Shown: piece after piece, positions 24,308 to 36,503 of the stretch
How the letters are laid out: each line of letters begins with the position of its first letter
How positions within the stretch are numbered: the first letter of the stretch is position 1
From: Cladobotryum mycophilum
Lineage: Eukaryota; Ascomycota; Sordariomycetes; Hypocreales; Hypocreaceae
Direction: 5' to 3'
DNA: 64,000 nt
Assembly (NCBI GenBank): GCA_036429605.1
Contig: JAVFKD010000016.1
Coordinates: forward strand, 62,001 to 126,000
Notes under the pieces: model-generated
Seen by the model: the letters and a program-made list of their open reading frames with translations, nothing else
Databases searched by the model: none
What the model was told of the DNA's origin: nothing
Translations under genes and position numbers: made by a program

Positions 24308-25324
24308 GGATGATCGGCTACAGTCATGGGGGATTAGAGGGATAGAGACGGGTAGAGGTAGTAAGCGAAAGATTTCAGTGCTCATCGATTGTTCATGGAC
24401 CATTTAGATTACGACATTAGATTATAAATTTATATTTATGCCACTTTACTATCATTCACGACCATCCATCCGTGATAACCCAACCATGACAATCCATTCG
24501 AGGCCCCCATCGTGATCCAGATGATGCACCCAACCCATGAACAATGAGGGATTTGCGCATCCCAAGACAATTGCCTCATTTCCACACTCACGTTCCCATT
24601 TATTACAACAACTAGCTGATCTTGGAACAGAGCGCATAGAGCATGACCGGAGCATCCGCCTCCACCCCAAATCCTTCCACATTCCGAACCAACAGCCCGC
24701 GGCCGCAACAGCGAATAGGAATGAGCGTCAAGTCACACATGAGCCCTTTTGCACTTACCGAACGCCCTCTTACCGAGCACCCGGAACCATATACTTTTCC
24801 ATCGTAGTGGAATCGGTTGGGCTCCGGTATGGGTTCGGTACGCAGAGACAGCCAATGAACGACAGCAAGGCCTGCAGCAACTGGAATGCGACCCATGCAA
24901 TGCCTCATGCACAGGCAAGTTTTTTTGACTGGCCCAACTGAAACATGGGCCAGCAAACAGGGCATCATGTTGACGGGTTTTATCTGAATAAGGCAAATTC
25001 CTTTCGCAAGCCACTGTGCATGTATCTCACTTTCTTTTTTGGCAACTATCCGACGTCCGGATGACGAGGCCGCTCATGAGGATTGCAATGACTTCTCCGG
25101 CAGAGAAGCTATAAATATATATAGCTTTACAAGACGCAATGCTACTCCACTTACAGTAGCAGGACGCATCCGTCCAAAGCACTAGCATCAAAAACAGCAG
25201 ATAATAAAGCTACAAGAAAAGCAACAAACATCGCTGTTGGCCCCCCCCCCCCCTTTCTCACTCGCATCCCACTATCCAGTCAACACACAGCCCCTCAAGC
25301 TCACCACTTCATTCTCCCATCTAG
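24308..25324. other. Intergenic region with C13 tract
   Basis: No convincing gene. Long overlapping frames on both strands at 24436-24970 lack domains. A TATA-like CTATAAATATATATAGC occurs near 25109-25125, about 200 bases upstream of the small frame at 25325, and a run of 13 C lies at 25241-25253. Confidence 0.5.
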
Positions 25325-25621
25325 ATGTCCCGCCGCGCATGCTTCACAAACAAAAGATCCGGGTCCCTCATCGGCAGGACCGGCTACGAGCTCAAATACA
25401 ACCCGCGACTGAACAGAATCACCGAACAAGAGGAACATGGCGACAACGAGCTCGACTTTGATGAGGTTATGGGGGTGGAGATGCCTGCTGAGCTGGGATT
25501 GATGAGCTTCCTGAGCCCGATTGTTGTTCCCGTCTTGATTGTGATGGGGGTATTGTACTTGCAGGCGCTGTTGGGCGAGTGTTCGGTATGGATACTGCAT
25601 TATTATCAAGAGACTAGATGA
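25325..25621 (+). CDS. Possible small single-pass membrane protein (98 aa)
   Basis: A 98-residue frame with a basic N-terminus (MSRRACFTNKR), an acidic middle (EQEEHGDNELDFDEV) and one hydrophobic segment near residues 58-82 (FLSPIVVPVLIVMGVLYLQ). A TATA-like element and a pyrimidine-rich leader with a C13 run lie upstream. No family is recognised. Short frames of this length arise by chance, so the call rests only on the ordered charge and hydrophobic pattern and the promoter-like context. Confidence 0.33.
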   Translation: MSRRACFTNKRSGSLIGRTGYELKYNPRLNRITEQEEHGDNELDFDEVMGVEMPAELGLMSFLSPIVVPVLIVMGVLYLQALLGECSVWILHYYQETR

Positions 25622-26027
25622 CGTGGACAAACCTCTTCTTCCATGCGCAGTGTGCACGTCCGTGATGATTCGAGCTCCTACCTCTACGTTTTCTCTCCAT
25701 TACTCCCGCTTCTCTCCACGCCCACATGCCGTACAATCCCACATCCCTAAATGAGTCATAACATATCATAACAGAAAGCAGAATTATGAATTGCCCAGTA
25801 ATAATGATCCTTGACATAATCTTAATATAGTCTCACATATACACTATAGATCAAAAAGTAAATATGAACACTATGTATTCTCCAACAGCAGAGTAGCCAC
25901 GCTGACACGTCAGTTCGACTACATCGCCCATCCTCCCAAGGTATTCACAAAGTCATTACATTATATACAATAACAAATCTTCTTTCATCACTCATAAACT
26001 CCCCCTCTCTTGCTTCCTTCCGGGACC
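25622..26027. other. Intergenic region, convergent 3' ends
   Basis: Nothing recognised. AT-rich 3' flank shared by the small frame at 25325 and the GH79 gene. Confidence 0.6.
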
Positions 26028-27655
26028 TTACACCTTGACCAAGACAACAGCCTCCGTGTTCGCCACGGTAATAGACAGGTTGCCAGACCCATCAGCCTTG
26101 ACCCTTGCGTTCGACTCCCTGGAAGTCACGCGCGCCGGCCTGCCATTTGAGCTGGCCTCGTACGCGAATCCATTAAACGTAATGCCAGACTGGTCGCGCG
26201 CGCCAGCGGCCGTCAGGCGCTTCACCGTCCAGGTGGAGTTGGCCGCCACCTTGAGCTTGTAGGTCTGCTTGCCGCGGCTAGACTGCGGAGACGAGGAGTC
26301 AAACTCGCGCAGGTTGAGCGCAGCAATGCGCTTCAGATCGCCGTTGACGTACGCGCCGTACCCAGAGTCCTTGTCCGCGTCGCCGTTGAGGGATAGGACT
26401 TTGACCTCGAGGGTGTCCGACTTGGCGAGGAACGTGCCGGCGGCGAGCTTGCCGTAGTAGGGGGCTTGGTGGCAAGCTGGCCGTTGGGCTGCCACGCGGC
26501 ATAGGGAGAACCAACAGCCTGGTGGAAGTGCACGCGCTTAATGACGCCCGTGGAAGCAGCATACAGGGTGAAGTCCATGCCCCAGAGGGCGGCGCCAAAG
26601 ACGTCGGACAGACCGGCCGCACCGCCGCCGTACAAGCTGTTGTGCTCGCCAATAACGTAGTCGGCCTTGACGCTCTCGATCGTCTTGGCGTAGCTGACGT
26701 GTCCGCCAATGGAGCGCGTGACGGCGTTGTGGCTCATCAGCGTGTTCTGCAGCGTAACGCCCGGCTGCGTCGCACCGGCCATGTAGTTGTGCACCGAGAT
26801 CTGCTTCACTTTTGCGTCGCCCGCGCCCTCGGCGTTGAAAATATCCGTGAGCTTGAGCCGCGAGCCGGGCGAGCTCAGCGAGGGGGCAATGTACTTGATG
26901 CCGCCGACCAGGTCCGGGCACGAGCTACGCAGCAGCGTCTCGAAGCGCTCGGTGGTGTTGAGCCACTCGTTGGCGTACTGGCCCGCATTGTAGTCGCCAC
27001 CCCGCTTGCTGCCGATGAACAGGTCCGGCTCGTTGCCAATCTCCCAGGCCTCGAGCTGGCCCCTGAGCGCCTTGCAGGCCATCGGGACAGTCGCCGTCAG
27101 GGTGTCGAAGCCGGATTTCTTGTAGGCGCCGAGGTTGAAGTTGTGGGAGTAGACGGTGCCGGCGGGGAACGCGCCGTACGAGTCGAAGAACGTGGTGCCG
27201 ATGCACTGGACGGCATCGGGGTCGGCGTTGGGGCAAGAGGTTGCGGTGGAATCCTTCAGGGTCTTGTCGTAGATGGCACGATCTCTGGGACAACAATGTT
27301 AGTTCAGTTTGAACTTGTATTTGCCTTTTTTTACTTCGGCGGGAAATGATATCTTCATACGCAGAGTTTCCGCCGACTCGAACAATAACGGGAGTGCCTT
27401 GCACCTGGGCAAGAGTCTGCATGAGGTTATGCGAGAACTGGTTAGGGCTGGCCTTGGTTCCTGGAAATTGAATGGCATTCGTTAGAGGTCATCGCGTTTC
27501 CAAGTCGAGGAGGCGCATCGCGAAAACGTACCGGCAAAGGCAGGGAAACCAATCAACTCGATGGAAAGGCCAACGTAGGAAGGATACAATCCTCCTGCTG
27601 CCAACGCCTCCGTCAGCAGCAGTGTCAAAGGAACGAGATACTTGGTAGCAGCCAT
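26028..27655 (-). CDS. Secreted glycoside hydrolase family 79 (beta-glucuronidase-like)
   Basis: Extracellular glycosidase, likely removing glucuronic acid or its methyl ether from glycan side chains. Three exons: 27655-27532, 27460-27361 and 27284-26028. The N-terminus is a signal peptide (MAATKYLVPLTLLLTEALAA). The acid/base Glu lies in EIGNEPDLF and the probable nucleophile Glu in VIGEHNSLYGGG; GGNSADRAIYD and a C-terminal beta-sandwich (YKLKVAANSTWTVKRL) fit the family. The exons sum to 1,481 bases, one short of a multiple of three. The frame changes at 26460-26464, a run of five G (five C in the sense strand), where ATKPPYYGK would need six. A missing base in the consensus is more likely than gene loss, because both sides remain well conserved. 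Confidence 0.9.
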
Positions 27656-29388
27656 ATTGTTGCCTGTCTCTCTTGTCTACTCCGATTAAGCTTGTCAACA
27701 AACTTTTTCCTTCTTCTTCCCATTGAAGGGGGGCATCCTCTTATTAAACAATTTTCCTCATCCAAACCCCATGATCAACAAATCAATAAACTAATACAAC
27801 CAAATACCAGGATGTCTCAGTCCAAAGATCTCCTCCCCACCCCCCAGGAATTACAACTAAAACCGTGGGGGGGGGCTCATTCAGTTCTGATCTCCTAAAA
27901 GTCTGGACCTGCATTAACCATCCCATTCTTCCATCTATAGGAAATTTTCCATTCTCCCACTAATTGGCTTGTCTTGCTTGATTAGGCAAAACCTGGAGTC
28001 GGACATCCTGGGCGGGGAGCAGGGATTGGTTCGGGCCTTTCTCCATCAGCTCTTAGCTTTCTTGGCTCCACGGGGGAGAGGGGGAGGCTGACTCTGGAGG
28101 ACGACGCCGACGGGGTTTGACGTGAACAAGGTCAAGATTGGATTGTGATGGATTGTCGTGAGAGCCTCAGAAGAAGCCGAAGCTCTACGGCAATAGAGTA
28201 TCATTGCACGCACTTCATAAGACAACATGAAACGCCGTTCTACCAACCACATCTCAATGATGATTTAAGAATCTTACCATGTCTCACATCAGGGCAATTG
28301 ACATCTCTCAAAGCTGCATCCACAGCAAACACACAACAAACCCAAGACAACGGCCCGAATAGGCTATGAGCACACTAAGAAAAAAACCAACATTCCACGA
28401 ATAAACTGAACCCAATCGTAACCCAAGACAAAAAAAGTTTCAATGTTCAGCAGATCAGAAAGAGAAACGGTGCTTTTACCGGGTTACTCCCGCACATGGT
28501 AACATTCGGCCTGTTTCTGTCATGACCCAACCTGGGGGTTTTTTTTGTGAGATGCGGGGAATCTTGGGGTAATGTCCATCTCTCTCTCTCTCTCTCTCTC
28601 GTCTCCGCACAAACGAGGGTTCGACCCGGTCAAGCCGCTTACGGCCGATTGTTCAGGGCTTGTCAGGTGTCAGGGTAGGTAGATGTCGAGCAGTGTATGT
28701 ACATGTAAATCCCTTCTAAGCGAGGATGATCATTGTTTCAAAGTAAGCGGGGGTTCTCACAGCAGGGCGTCGTCGTTACGCGTACAAGAAGTTTGGCCAA
28801 GTTGACGTGACCTAGAATGGGTCTCTTGGAACCCTACATGGACTTGTCATGCACCTTGTTGACTATAGGACTCTCTATTCCGTCTTGGCAAATTAGTCTT
28901 ACTTGTTCTGAGTCGTCCCACCACCACAATGAACCCAAAGGCAGTGATCGACATAAGACTTCAAGTTGTTCATTCATCATTCATCATCAAATATCATCAT
29001 TATTACTGTCTCTCTCTCATCCCCCCCATCACATTCTAATCTTTAATATTAATATGTATCGCGCACCGTCCAACCAAATCAAGACCATTCTTATCAACCG
29101 ACCTAACTGTAAGACAATCCTCCCAGAAAGCCAAACAACAGGCCATCCATGATGCACTATTACGTACATCGGTCAACTTTGACAGCCGACCCTGCCCGGA
29201 GCCGAAGCAGCGTTAGATAAGAAACCTATACACTCTCTAGTCACGAAACTTCGGAATCCGGGTCATCCGAACTGTCCCCCCCAAACCGCGGAAGAGAAGA
29301 GGGAACTCGGCATAACCGCTTCTCACTTTTCAAATGTTCGCTCATCATCATCAGTCATACGTGCTCGTACTAGATCCAATCATTATCA
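27656..29388. other. Intergenic region with simple repeats
   Basis: No gene supported. It contains a nine-G run at about 27867-27875, a poly-T near 28538, a (CT)n microsatellite near 28579-28600 and pyrimidine-rich stretches. It is the promoter side of GH79 and the 3' side of the Zn2Cys6 gene. Confidence 0.55.
28579..28600. repeat. (CT)n microsatellite
   Basis: About eleven uninterrupted CT units. Confidence 0.9.
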
Positions 29389-31281
29389 TCAACAAGACCC
29401 TCCTCCAAACCAGTGCGCAAGGTCAATCCCACCCCCTGCCTCCAACAGCGGGAACAAATTAAGTGCTGAACTCGGATCCCCCTCATTGCCCGCGAGCCCA
29501 GTCCAATAAGCACTGTCAGGGGTATGCAACACAGATTCGCTCAAGCTCAGAAACGCCGTGTCAATATCCCCAAGCCGTGGCGATGTCGCTGCCGGCATGC
29601 CCTGGTGCTGTAGCAAGGATCTATCCAGCGACAACCGGTTCCTGGCCGCCTCGGGACTTCTGGCTTGCATACTCACGCCTCTTTGCTGGGTCGGCGAACT
29701 GCTCAAGGATCTCGTTTCAAACGGGACTAACCCAAAAAGCTGACTCGAGTTTTCGGTACGCCGAAGACGCTCTTGGAGCTCCTGTCTCTCGAGGTACTCC
29801 AATGCCGTCGTAAGCAGTGACTGTGCGATGAGTGAGTATTGTCTCGCGTGAGCGTCGTTTTCTGCAAAGTGATTCATGGCCCGAATCGACATTTTCGTAT
29901 ACTTTTCCAGAATCCGGCCAAAACCTCCAAGCAGGCCCACGCCGAGGACAAGAGACGAGGCAAACAACCAGGATCTACAGCATCATCAGTAAAGCATGTG
30001 ATAATCAGCAAGCCAAATGCAGTTCACTCACACAAGCAATGGTGCCTTGCCCTTGAAAACATTCCGCTCAATAAGTTCCAATATCGGTTCCACCATGAGA
30101 CTGGCTGCATCAATGCACGCATCTGCCAGCTTTGACCTCCCGGATGTCAACGTCGATCTATTAGACGACGGAGACCCCTCCGCGAGGCGCCGGCATAGTT
30201 CGTACATGAGAAACGGCCGAGAAACCAGCATCACTGCGTAGTAATAAGACGAAAGCACCTGGCATGCGCCAATGACCTGCGCCTCGCTCCGAGCTATAGG
30301 TTGAGCGATGACATCTTTCAGTTGTCTCAGCCAGCGTCCAGACCAGTCCCGTAGCTGCAAGGAGATCCCCTCTGTGAGCTGCATCGAAATCTTTCGTCGA
30401 GAGTAAATCTCGAGAATGACACATTCGAGAATCAGTAGAATCTGCACAGACGCATTCATGAGCTCAAGCACCTCGTTCCCATCCGCATCCACGGTCCTGT
30501 ACGGAACGGTGCAATCCACATCTGAAGTCGCCGGCGGTCGTCCCATGGAGCTGCTCAGAAACAAATCCACAACGCGTAGGCTCTTCCACAACCTGTCCCT
30601 CTGCTTGTGAATCTCCAGTCCAAAGCGGGCATTGACTTCCGTCCTATGTAACCCAATAGAATAAGCCGCCCGCACAGCGATGCCAAAGAATAAAAACGCC
30701 CCGTTGATCTGGCACGAGCAAAGCATGTAAATTGTAATCAGCACAAAAGCCTGCACCACCTCAACACTAAGGCTGTCGCTAAGATTGGTATAAGCCTGGT
30801 CTCGCGCATACTCAAAATACTCCTGGGAGAGCTCATCATTGTCAATCTGAAGCCCAATGGCGAGAACGAGAAAGTAAACGATGGACGTCACATTGTTTGG
30901 CTTGCGCTCCAGGTTCGCCCACAAAAGCAAGTCCTCCACCAGTTTGGCGTTATCAAACAGGTCAATCAGACTAGCCGTGGTGCAGAGATACGACGATACC
31001 GCAGGCGTCACATCGATGGGCCGCACCGGGGGCAATATTGATCCATCCGGGACCGTCTAGAGTGTCTCGCGGGGGCATTCTCCAGGACCGAGAAGCGGCT
31101 CGTATGCGGCGCAAACGCACTCTGGCCAACCTTTGCTGTCACGAGCCGCCGGACAGATTGGAAAAAGGATAATGGAGCGCAGTCGCCTATGAAGGTAAGT
31201 TTGCCGTGGGCATCGCACAGTAGTCTCGCCTCCCTAGGCACCTCCGTCTCATCCTCCACCACGGACGCCTCTTGCGGATGA

Positions 31282-31312
<31 letters not shown>

Positions 31313-31739
31313 GATCCAACGCGGAACTCGATTTCCTTCTTGCTTCGCTTCCGGGCACCGCTCCCGCCAAGGCAGGGGCCTCGGAACCGCCAATCGATGC
31401 CGGGGTTGGTGTCGGCGATGCACTCACTGAAGGCTCCCTAATCGATCTCGCCCTCGACCGTGTCGACTCCCTCACCGATGACGGCGGGGACCTCGGAAGT
31501 TCTTTCTGCTGCTGTTGCTGCTGTTGCTGTTGCTGCCCCTCTTCTTGCACATCTACAGTCTGCCTCCGCCGCTTCTGTAATGAATAACGACACGTCTCAG
31601 GCCTCTGTCTCGCAGCGCAATACCCGCAAGGAATCTTCCCATCGCACTTCACCTTGCGCCGCTTGCACTCGTCACAGGCGTTGGCTATGCGGCTGCGTAT
31701 GTAGCGTACGGATCCCGTCTGTAAATGGGCGTTTTCCAT
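29389..31739 (-). CDS. Zn2Cys6 transcription factor with poly-Q and poly-H tracts
   Basis: Nuclear DNA-binding regulator. The zinc cluster is CDECKRRKVKCDGKIPCGYC with its sixth Cys eight residues later. A low-complexity linker follows with a Gln run (31507-31537) and a His run (31279-31317), then the fungal-specific regulatory domain (IGDCAPLSFFQSVRR; GIAVRAAYSIGLHRTEVNAR; DRLWKSLRVVDLFLSSSMGR). One intron, 29975-30031, is clear. The start chosen is the Met at 31739, 25 residues before the zinc cluster; an in-frame Met at 31895 is possible but its extension looks non-coding. Between about 31057 and 31075 the frame must shift by one base to join SVLENAPAR to VPDGSILPPVRPIDV; no intron fits, so one base is missing, by error or mutation. 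The target pathway is unknown; GH79 lies downstream on the same strand. Confidence 0.88.
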
Positions 31740-32437
31740 CTGCGGATAATGGGGCAGCCACCCAAACAGACTTATAGCCAGCCTACTAAGTTGAATCTCA
31801 AATCTGATCCGAGACCATGGAAGTTCGGTGCCAGCAAGGAAGAGAGGGATGCGAGATGTTGACCGTGTGCCGGAAGAGACCCCCTTCGGAAGCACTGTGG
31901 AGCGGTTAGCAAAGGCTCATGCCAGCCCACCGATTAAACTTTTCCGTACAGTGTGAATTGAACTCCGGCAGCACTGAATTCTACCTTATGCAAACACACA
32001 TCAGCAGATCCGTCTCCCTTGCATCCACATCATCCAGTTTGTAGTTCCACCATGGAGATCACACGCCAGCCTCATCACAACGTGTCAATCATCAAAACAC
32101 AGTAAAGCACGATACGGGAACTCAAGACATGCAGCAAAGGGTTGCACTGATATGCACAAAGACATCATTTCGAGTCCTTTTTCTTTACGCAACACAATGA
32201 CATGGCAAACACGGACAGCATGGCGTCACTCAATTCATGTTACTCGTCTAGTTAGGTAGGTATGCTTCGATTCGGTTCAGGTCATTCAACATGTATGTAT
32301 ATGTATACAGCAATCATACAAGCACAACAAACAGTCCCTATGCAAGTCGGGACATGCCGCCCAAACGCCAATGCTCACAAACAATCCGTCATTATCCTGG
32401 CACACTGGCCTACTCCTTACTCTGGCCGTGAATCGCA
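31740..32437. other. Intergenic region
   Basis: Nothing recognised beyond the promoter of the Zn2Cys6 gene and the 3' flank of the kinesin gene. Confidence 0.6.
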
Positions 32438-35400
32438 TCACCTCAGTGGAAGGCTTCCAAAGTTGTTAAATCGTTGAGGCCCTGCAATTCCGGTGGATCC
32501 CGTGGCGACACTAATAGTGACTCGGCGAGAGGGCTCCAGGTTTGCAAGGCGTTGACTAGGCAGCATATTCTCCAATCGCAGACTGCTTCCCATATTCATC
32601 CGTCTGGCTTGACCCGCTGTGAGGCTCCTATCTCCCTTTAGGTTAGGCGGCGAACACGTCAATGGTGGGCTGCGTCTGCGTTCCAGACTGGCCCGGCGGT
32701 GTCGTGAAATGCCATTGGCACTGCTAGCCAATGCTGGCAAGCTTGGTCGCGAGATCAGCGTCTTCTCTCCCGTCAAAGAACCGACCGAGGAGATGCGTCT
32801 AGCAACTGGCACCGAGCTTCCCGCCATAAGACTAGATCTTCGAGGGCCATCTTTCCTAGCCGAATAAATGGCGCTGCGAAGCTTGCTGATGTCAAATGTA
32901 TTGTTTGAATCAGAGTCGGAGCCGCTGGTATTGGGGGGGTTGTTCTCATCCATAATGACTGACAGCGACTGAGGAGGGCTTCTTCTAATAGCAATCCTAG
33001 ACGGAGGTGATAAGTTGGACGTCCTGGCAAGATCCAAAGACTTCAGGGGCGGGGTTCTATCCGCCTCTGGTGAATTCGATGCGGCTAGGTTCAGCCGCAA
33101 GGATGGAGGTGACGGCATGGGTGAAATATTCCGGACGCCAGACAGCCTTGCGCCCTTGGAGAGGAATCCGGCCTGGAATCTGCTAGATTTTGAGCCCAAG
33201 AAGCTTGATTCGTCATTGGCATCTTGGCCAGGACTTGACAGTTCGTTCAAGGTCTGTTGAGGCGAAACATGGATCTTGGGAGGAACAATAGTCCTCACCG
33301 GAGATCGGTGTTTCGTTGGCGAATCAGGCATGGGTTCCGGGGTCTTTTCGAAATCCGCCAGGGTGCCTTCTTCCGTCTCGTCGTCCCTCCATCGGACGCC
33401 GCGGCCCTTGGTCTTCTTCACAGGTGTAAAGCTAATGCCCTTTTTCGGCAATCCCATCGCCTTACGTCGTCTGGGTGACTTCATTGGGCTTGCAAACACG
33501 TGTTCGTTTTGTATTGCCCCAGTGGCCGGAGGCGCAATTGGCTTGACATATGCATTAATCGACCTCCTCTTCCTCGGAGTGCCCTTGCGTACGGGCGAGA
33601 AGACATCTGTCACGGGTAGCGAGCCATCGGGCTTGACAACCTGAGATGCAGCAGTAAATCCTACATGTAACAAACGGCTGATAATCTCCTTGGCGTGTGA
33701 GACAGCGCTCTCTTCGTCCATAGCAAGGGTATCGGAAAGCGAGGCAAGGATCTCAAACTGAGCTGTGAGAAGTACCTGCATGATGGCAGCATCGCCGGCC
33801 CTTTCTTGTTCAAGAACCTCCCGATATACTTCCTGGCTAAAATTGGCCTTTATAAGCTCCGCCTCACGAGTCAAATTGGCAATCTCCCCATTATCCGCAC
33901 CCTCGCTCTCTAGCTGTCTGAGACTGTGTGCCAGCGCCGTATCGATCGAGCGCTCCCATAAAGACTTTTCCAGCCTTTGGCGAATGTGATGCCTGCTGTT
34001 CTCTAGCTCGAGCAAAATGCCCTGGGCAGTCTTGCGAATGGCACTGAGGTTCTGTGGCATTGCGTCCTCATCGCCTATCTTGTCAGCAACCGTGTCGAAG
34101 GAGGCAATCCAAGCGGACAGCAAGCTAATACGGCGTTCAGATGCCTTCAACTTCTTCATGTTAGCGATGCGCTCCTGACGCTCCGCCGCTGAATTGTCAA
34201 AGGCCGCCCTCAGTCTCTGCAATGCTTCTCGAGCAGTAACCTCGCGCTTCTCGCTCTGCTTGCGGAACTTGACAAGGAAGATCTTCTCAGCGTCCTTTTG
34301 CTGCGCCCTCAATTCATTGATCAGCGCCATTTGCTCATCAATCTTAATCAAGAAATCCTTGACATGGCGGTTGACGTTGAAGACGTTGCGTGTAACCTTG
34401 GTCTGGATGTTCTTGGCTCGATTCGCATATCGCAGTGTGTTTTGGGACTCATCATAGTGAGCACTAGAAGGCGAAACGCAGACAATCATGACAGTCTTGC
34501 AGTTGCCTCCTAGAGAGAATTTCAAGAGTCGAGTGAGCTTGCTGTTTCGATACGGCACGTGTGCCTTCTGGCGCTTGTCGCACAGGGCGTTGATGCAGCT
34601 TCCAAGGGCTAAGAGTGACTTGTTGATATTGGCGCCTTCGGTAAGACGTTCGCCGCGGTTCTTGGTAACTGATGCACGTTCGGAACCTGCCAGATCGATG
34701 ATGCTGAGCGTCGCCATGGTATGAGGTTCGTTGACATCGGCATTTCGGTCCTTTTGCGCCACATTGATTTGCAGGACAGCGTGTGAACGTGACGATGTCG
34801 CATTGGCTTCGGTAGGCGATACAGTTCGATATTCGTTACCCTGAACTATTATGTCCATGACCTCCTGCACATCCTTGGGTTTGTAACTTGTTAATCCAGC
34901 AACCGTAACTGCCTGGTTACTGTCCTCCCTGAGAGTGAGGCCCAGCTTGCTTCCGCCGGGTACCAGCAAGTCCCGGATTGTCTCGTTGTAAATCTCCAAG
35001 TAGCTGAGGGTAATCTCCGTGGCCTTTTCCTGGCTGCGCTCGTCAATCTTTTCGAACAACTCCTGCATGGTTAGGAAAATGATGCCGGGATGCTGCGCTG
35101 TGCCAGTGATGGTGTGTGTTTTGCCGCAGCCAGTGGCACCGTAAGCAAATACGGTGGCATTGTAGCCGTCTAATACGCTATCGAGGAGGCCTCTTGTCGT
35201 CCCCTCGTACACTTCTGCTTGTGAGGTGGTTTCATCGAAGACGCGGTCAAAGGCAAAGACTTGATCTTTTACCTTTTTGGACGTTGGTATGACGGTTCTC
35301 GAAAATCTCTGGACGGGACTATCTTCGGGGGGTCGAATACTCTGCATGAAGAATATTAGTTGAAAATTCTGCTGCTACTGCTGCTGCTGCTGCTGCTGAA

Positions 35401-35696
35401 GACTTGGCAGGTAGTACATACAGACAACGATCGTCAACAACCTTAATGACGTTGCGTATGCCTCGTTGGTGGAGCTTCGGGGTCGGGGCACCGGCCAAAG
35501 AGCCGTCGCCTAGAAAGATGGTCCCATCATCGTTCTTCTGCCTGCGAGGCGGGTTAGCATTCACTGTCTGTTACGACCCCCCACAACAAGAAAAAAACGG
35601 CCAGGTGTCGGCGGCATACAATTGTGCAGCTTCTCGAATCGTGAACGGCCGCACTCGGACAGTCACTGTAATGGACGACTGCCCTGCGTCGGCCAT
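32438..35696 (-). CDS. kip3: Kinesin-8 (Kip3-type) motor protein
   Basis: Plus-end-directed microtubule motor that shortens microtubules and positions the spindle and nucleus. Exons: 35696-35620, 35541-35422 and 35341 (or 35339)-32438; about 1,033 residues. The motor domain has the P-loop GATGCGKTHT, switch I NATSSRSHAV, switch II DLAGSER and the kinesin signature block GANINKSLLALGSCINAL. Coiled-coil-like helices follow, then a long basic, Ser/Pro-rich tail with repeated SPxR/K motifs. With the CAG acceptor at exon 3 the sum is one base short of a frame, and the conserved CLVFDPPEDSP would need seven C where six are present (35327-35332). Using the AG two bases later gives an open frame but loses VFD of that motif. 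A homopolymer undercount is therefore suspected. Confidence 0.95.
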
Positions 35697-36384
35697 GGTG
35701 TTTGATGTCTATTGGACTCGATATGGATAAAAGTTTGCGCTCCAATGGCGCTCAGAGCGGTATTCTCGGTCTTGTCAACTCAACGGTTTCGCTTTATGGC
35801 ACAGTTTGGCCCGTGAAATTCGAGCTTCGGAGAGGGATTGAATTGCGTGAGCTCGAAATAAGCAAACAGGACAAATAGGACAAAAAAAGCAATGCGGGCC
35901 AGACGGGATGTCAGAATTAAGATACAGAACAAGGGAGAGAGCGTAAGAAAATCATGTGCAATATCGTCCCCCGTGCCTGTTGTCGTGTTGTGTCGTGTCG
36001 TGTCGTGCCGGTGTCTAGTTAGTATTTGCGGGTTGGTCCAAAAAGAAGTGGAGTGGCAGGGAAGTGACGTCCATTTGATGGTGGTGGTTTCATTGGATTG
36101 GCCTTTGTTGACCATCAGGCGTTCAGGAGTTGATGTTTCCAGTCGTTGCCGTGACAACAGTGGCGCTCACAGGGGTCCAACCAGACCGAACTATGTGGGG
36201 AAGTCGAGCCACAGAGCGCCACACCTCAAGCAGGGCTCCCACACAACATGTGTCTCGGAGAAATGACCATGTTCGCTGTCCACTGCACTGTGAGACTATT
36301 GACTCTCGAACTGTGTGTCACGCTTAACATCCAGGGCTCAGACCCTCTTCAATTAATTTTGATCTCCAGCCATCAACTCTTCTG
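35697..36384. other. Intergenic region with (GTGTC)n minisatellite
   Basis: No gene. Around 35981-36010 there are tandem TGTCG units. This is the kinesin promoter side and the 5' flank of the tRNA gene. Confidence 0.6.
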
Positions 36385-36473
36385 CTCTGGGTCGTCTAGT
36401 TGGTTATGGCGTTGGACTGTAATGGGAAATCTTAGCAATCCAAATGTCAGCGGTTCGAATCCGCTCCCGGAGA
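36385..36473 (+). tRNA. tRNA-Tyr (anticodon GTA) with a 15-nt intron
   Basis: The cloverleaf folds fully. The acceptor stem CTCTGGG pairs with CCCGGAG, the D-arm stem GTC pairs with GGC around TAGTTGGTTAT, and the T-arm is AGCGG-TTCGAAT-CCGCT. The anticodon stem is TTGGA/TCCAA. The loop reads CTGTAA, then 15 extra bases (36423-36437), then A, placing an intron one base 3' of the anticodon, the standard nuclear position. Anticodon GTA is at 36419-36421. CCA is not encoded, as expected in eukaryotes. Fungal tRNA-Tyr genes usually carry an intron, which agrees. Confidence 0.93.
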
Positions 36474-36497
36474 GTTTCTCTTCGGAGAAGAGTTACA

Positions 36498-36503
36498 TTT
36501 TTT
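36498..36503 (+). terminator. RNA polymerase III terminator of tRNA-Tyr
   Basis: A run of six T about 25 bases after the mature tRNA end. Confidence 0.65.

Noticed and set aside
26522..27349. A 275-residue plus-strand frame over the GH79 gene.
   Set aside because: It mirrors the codon bias of the minus-strand GH79 exons and has no domain of its own.
28610..28640. A GGTTCGACCC word resembling a tRNA T-loop.
   Set aside because: No acceptor, D or anticodon stems can be formed around it.
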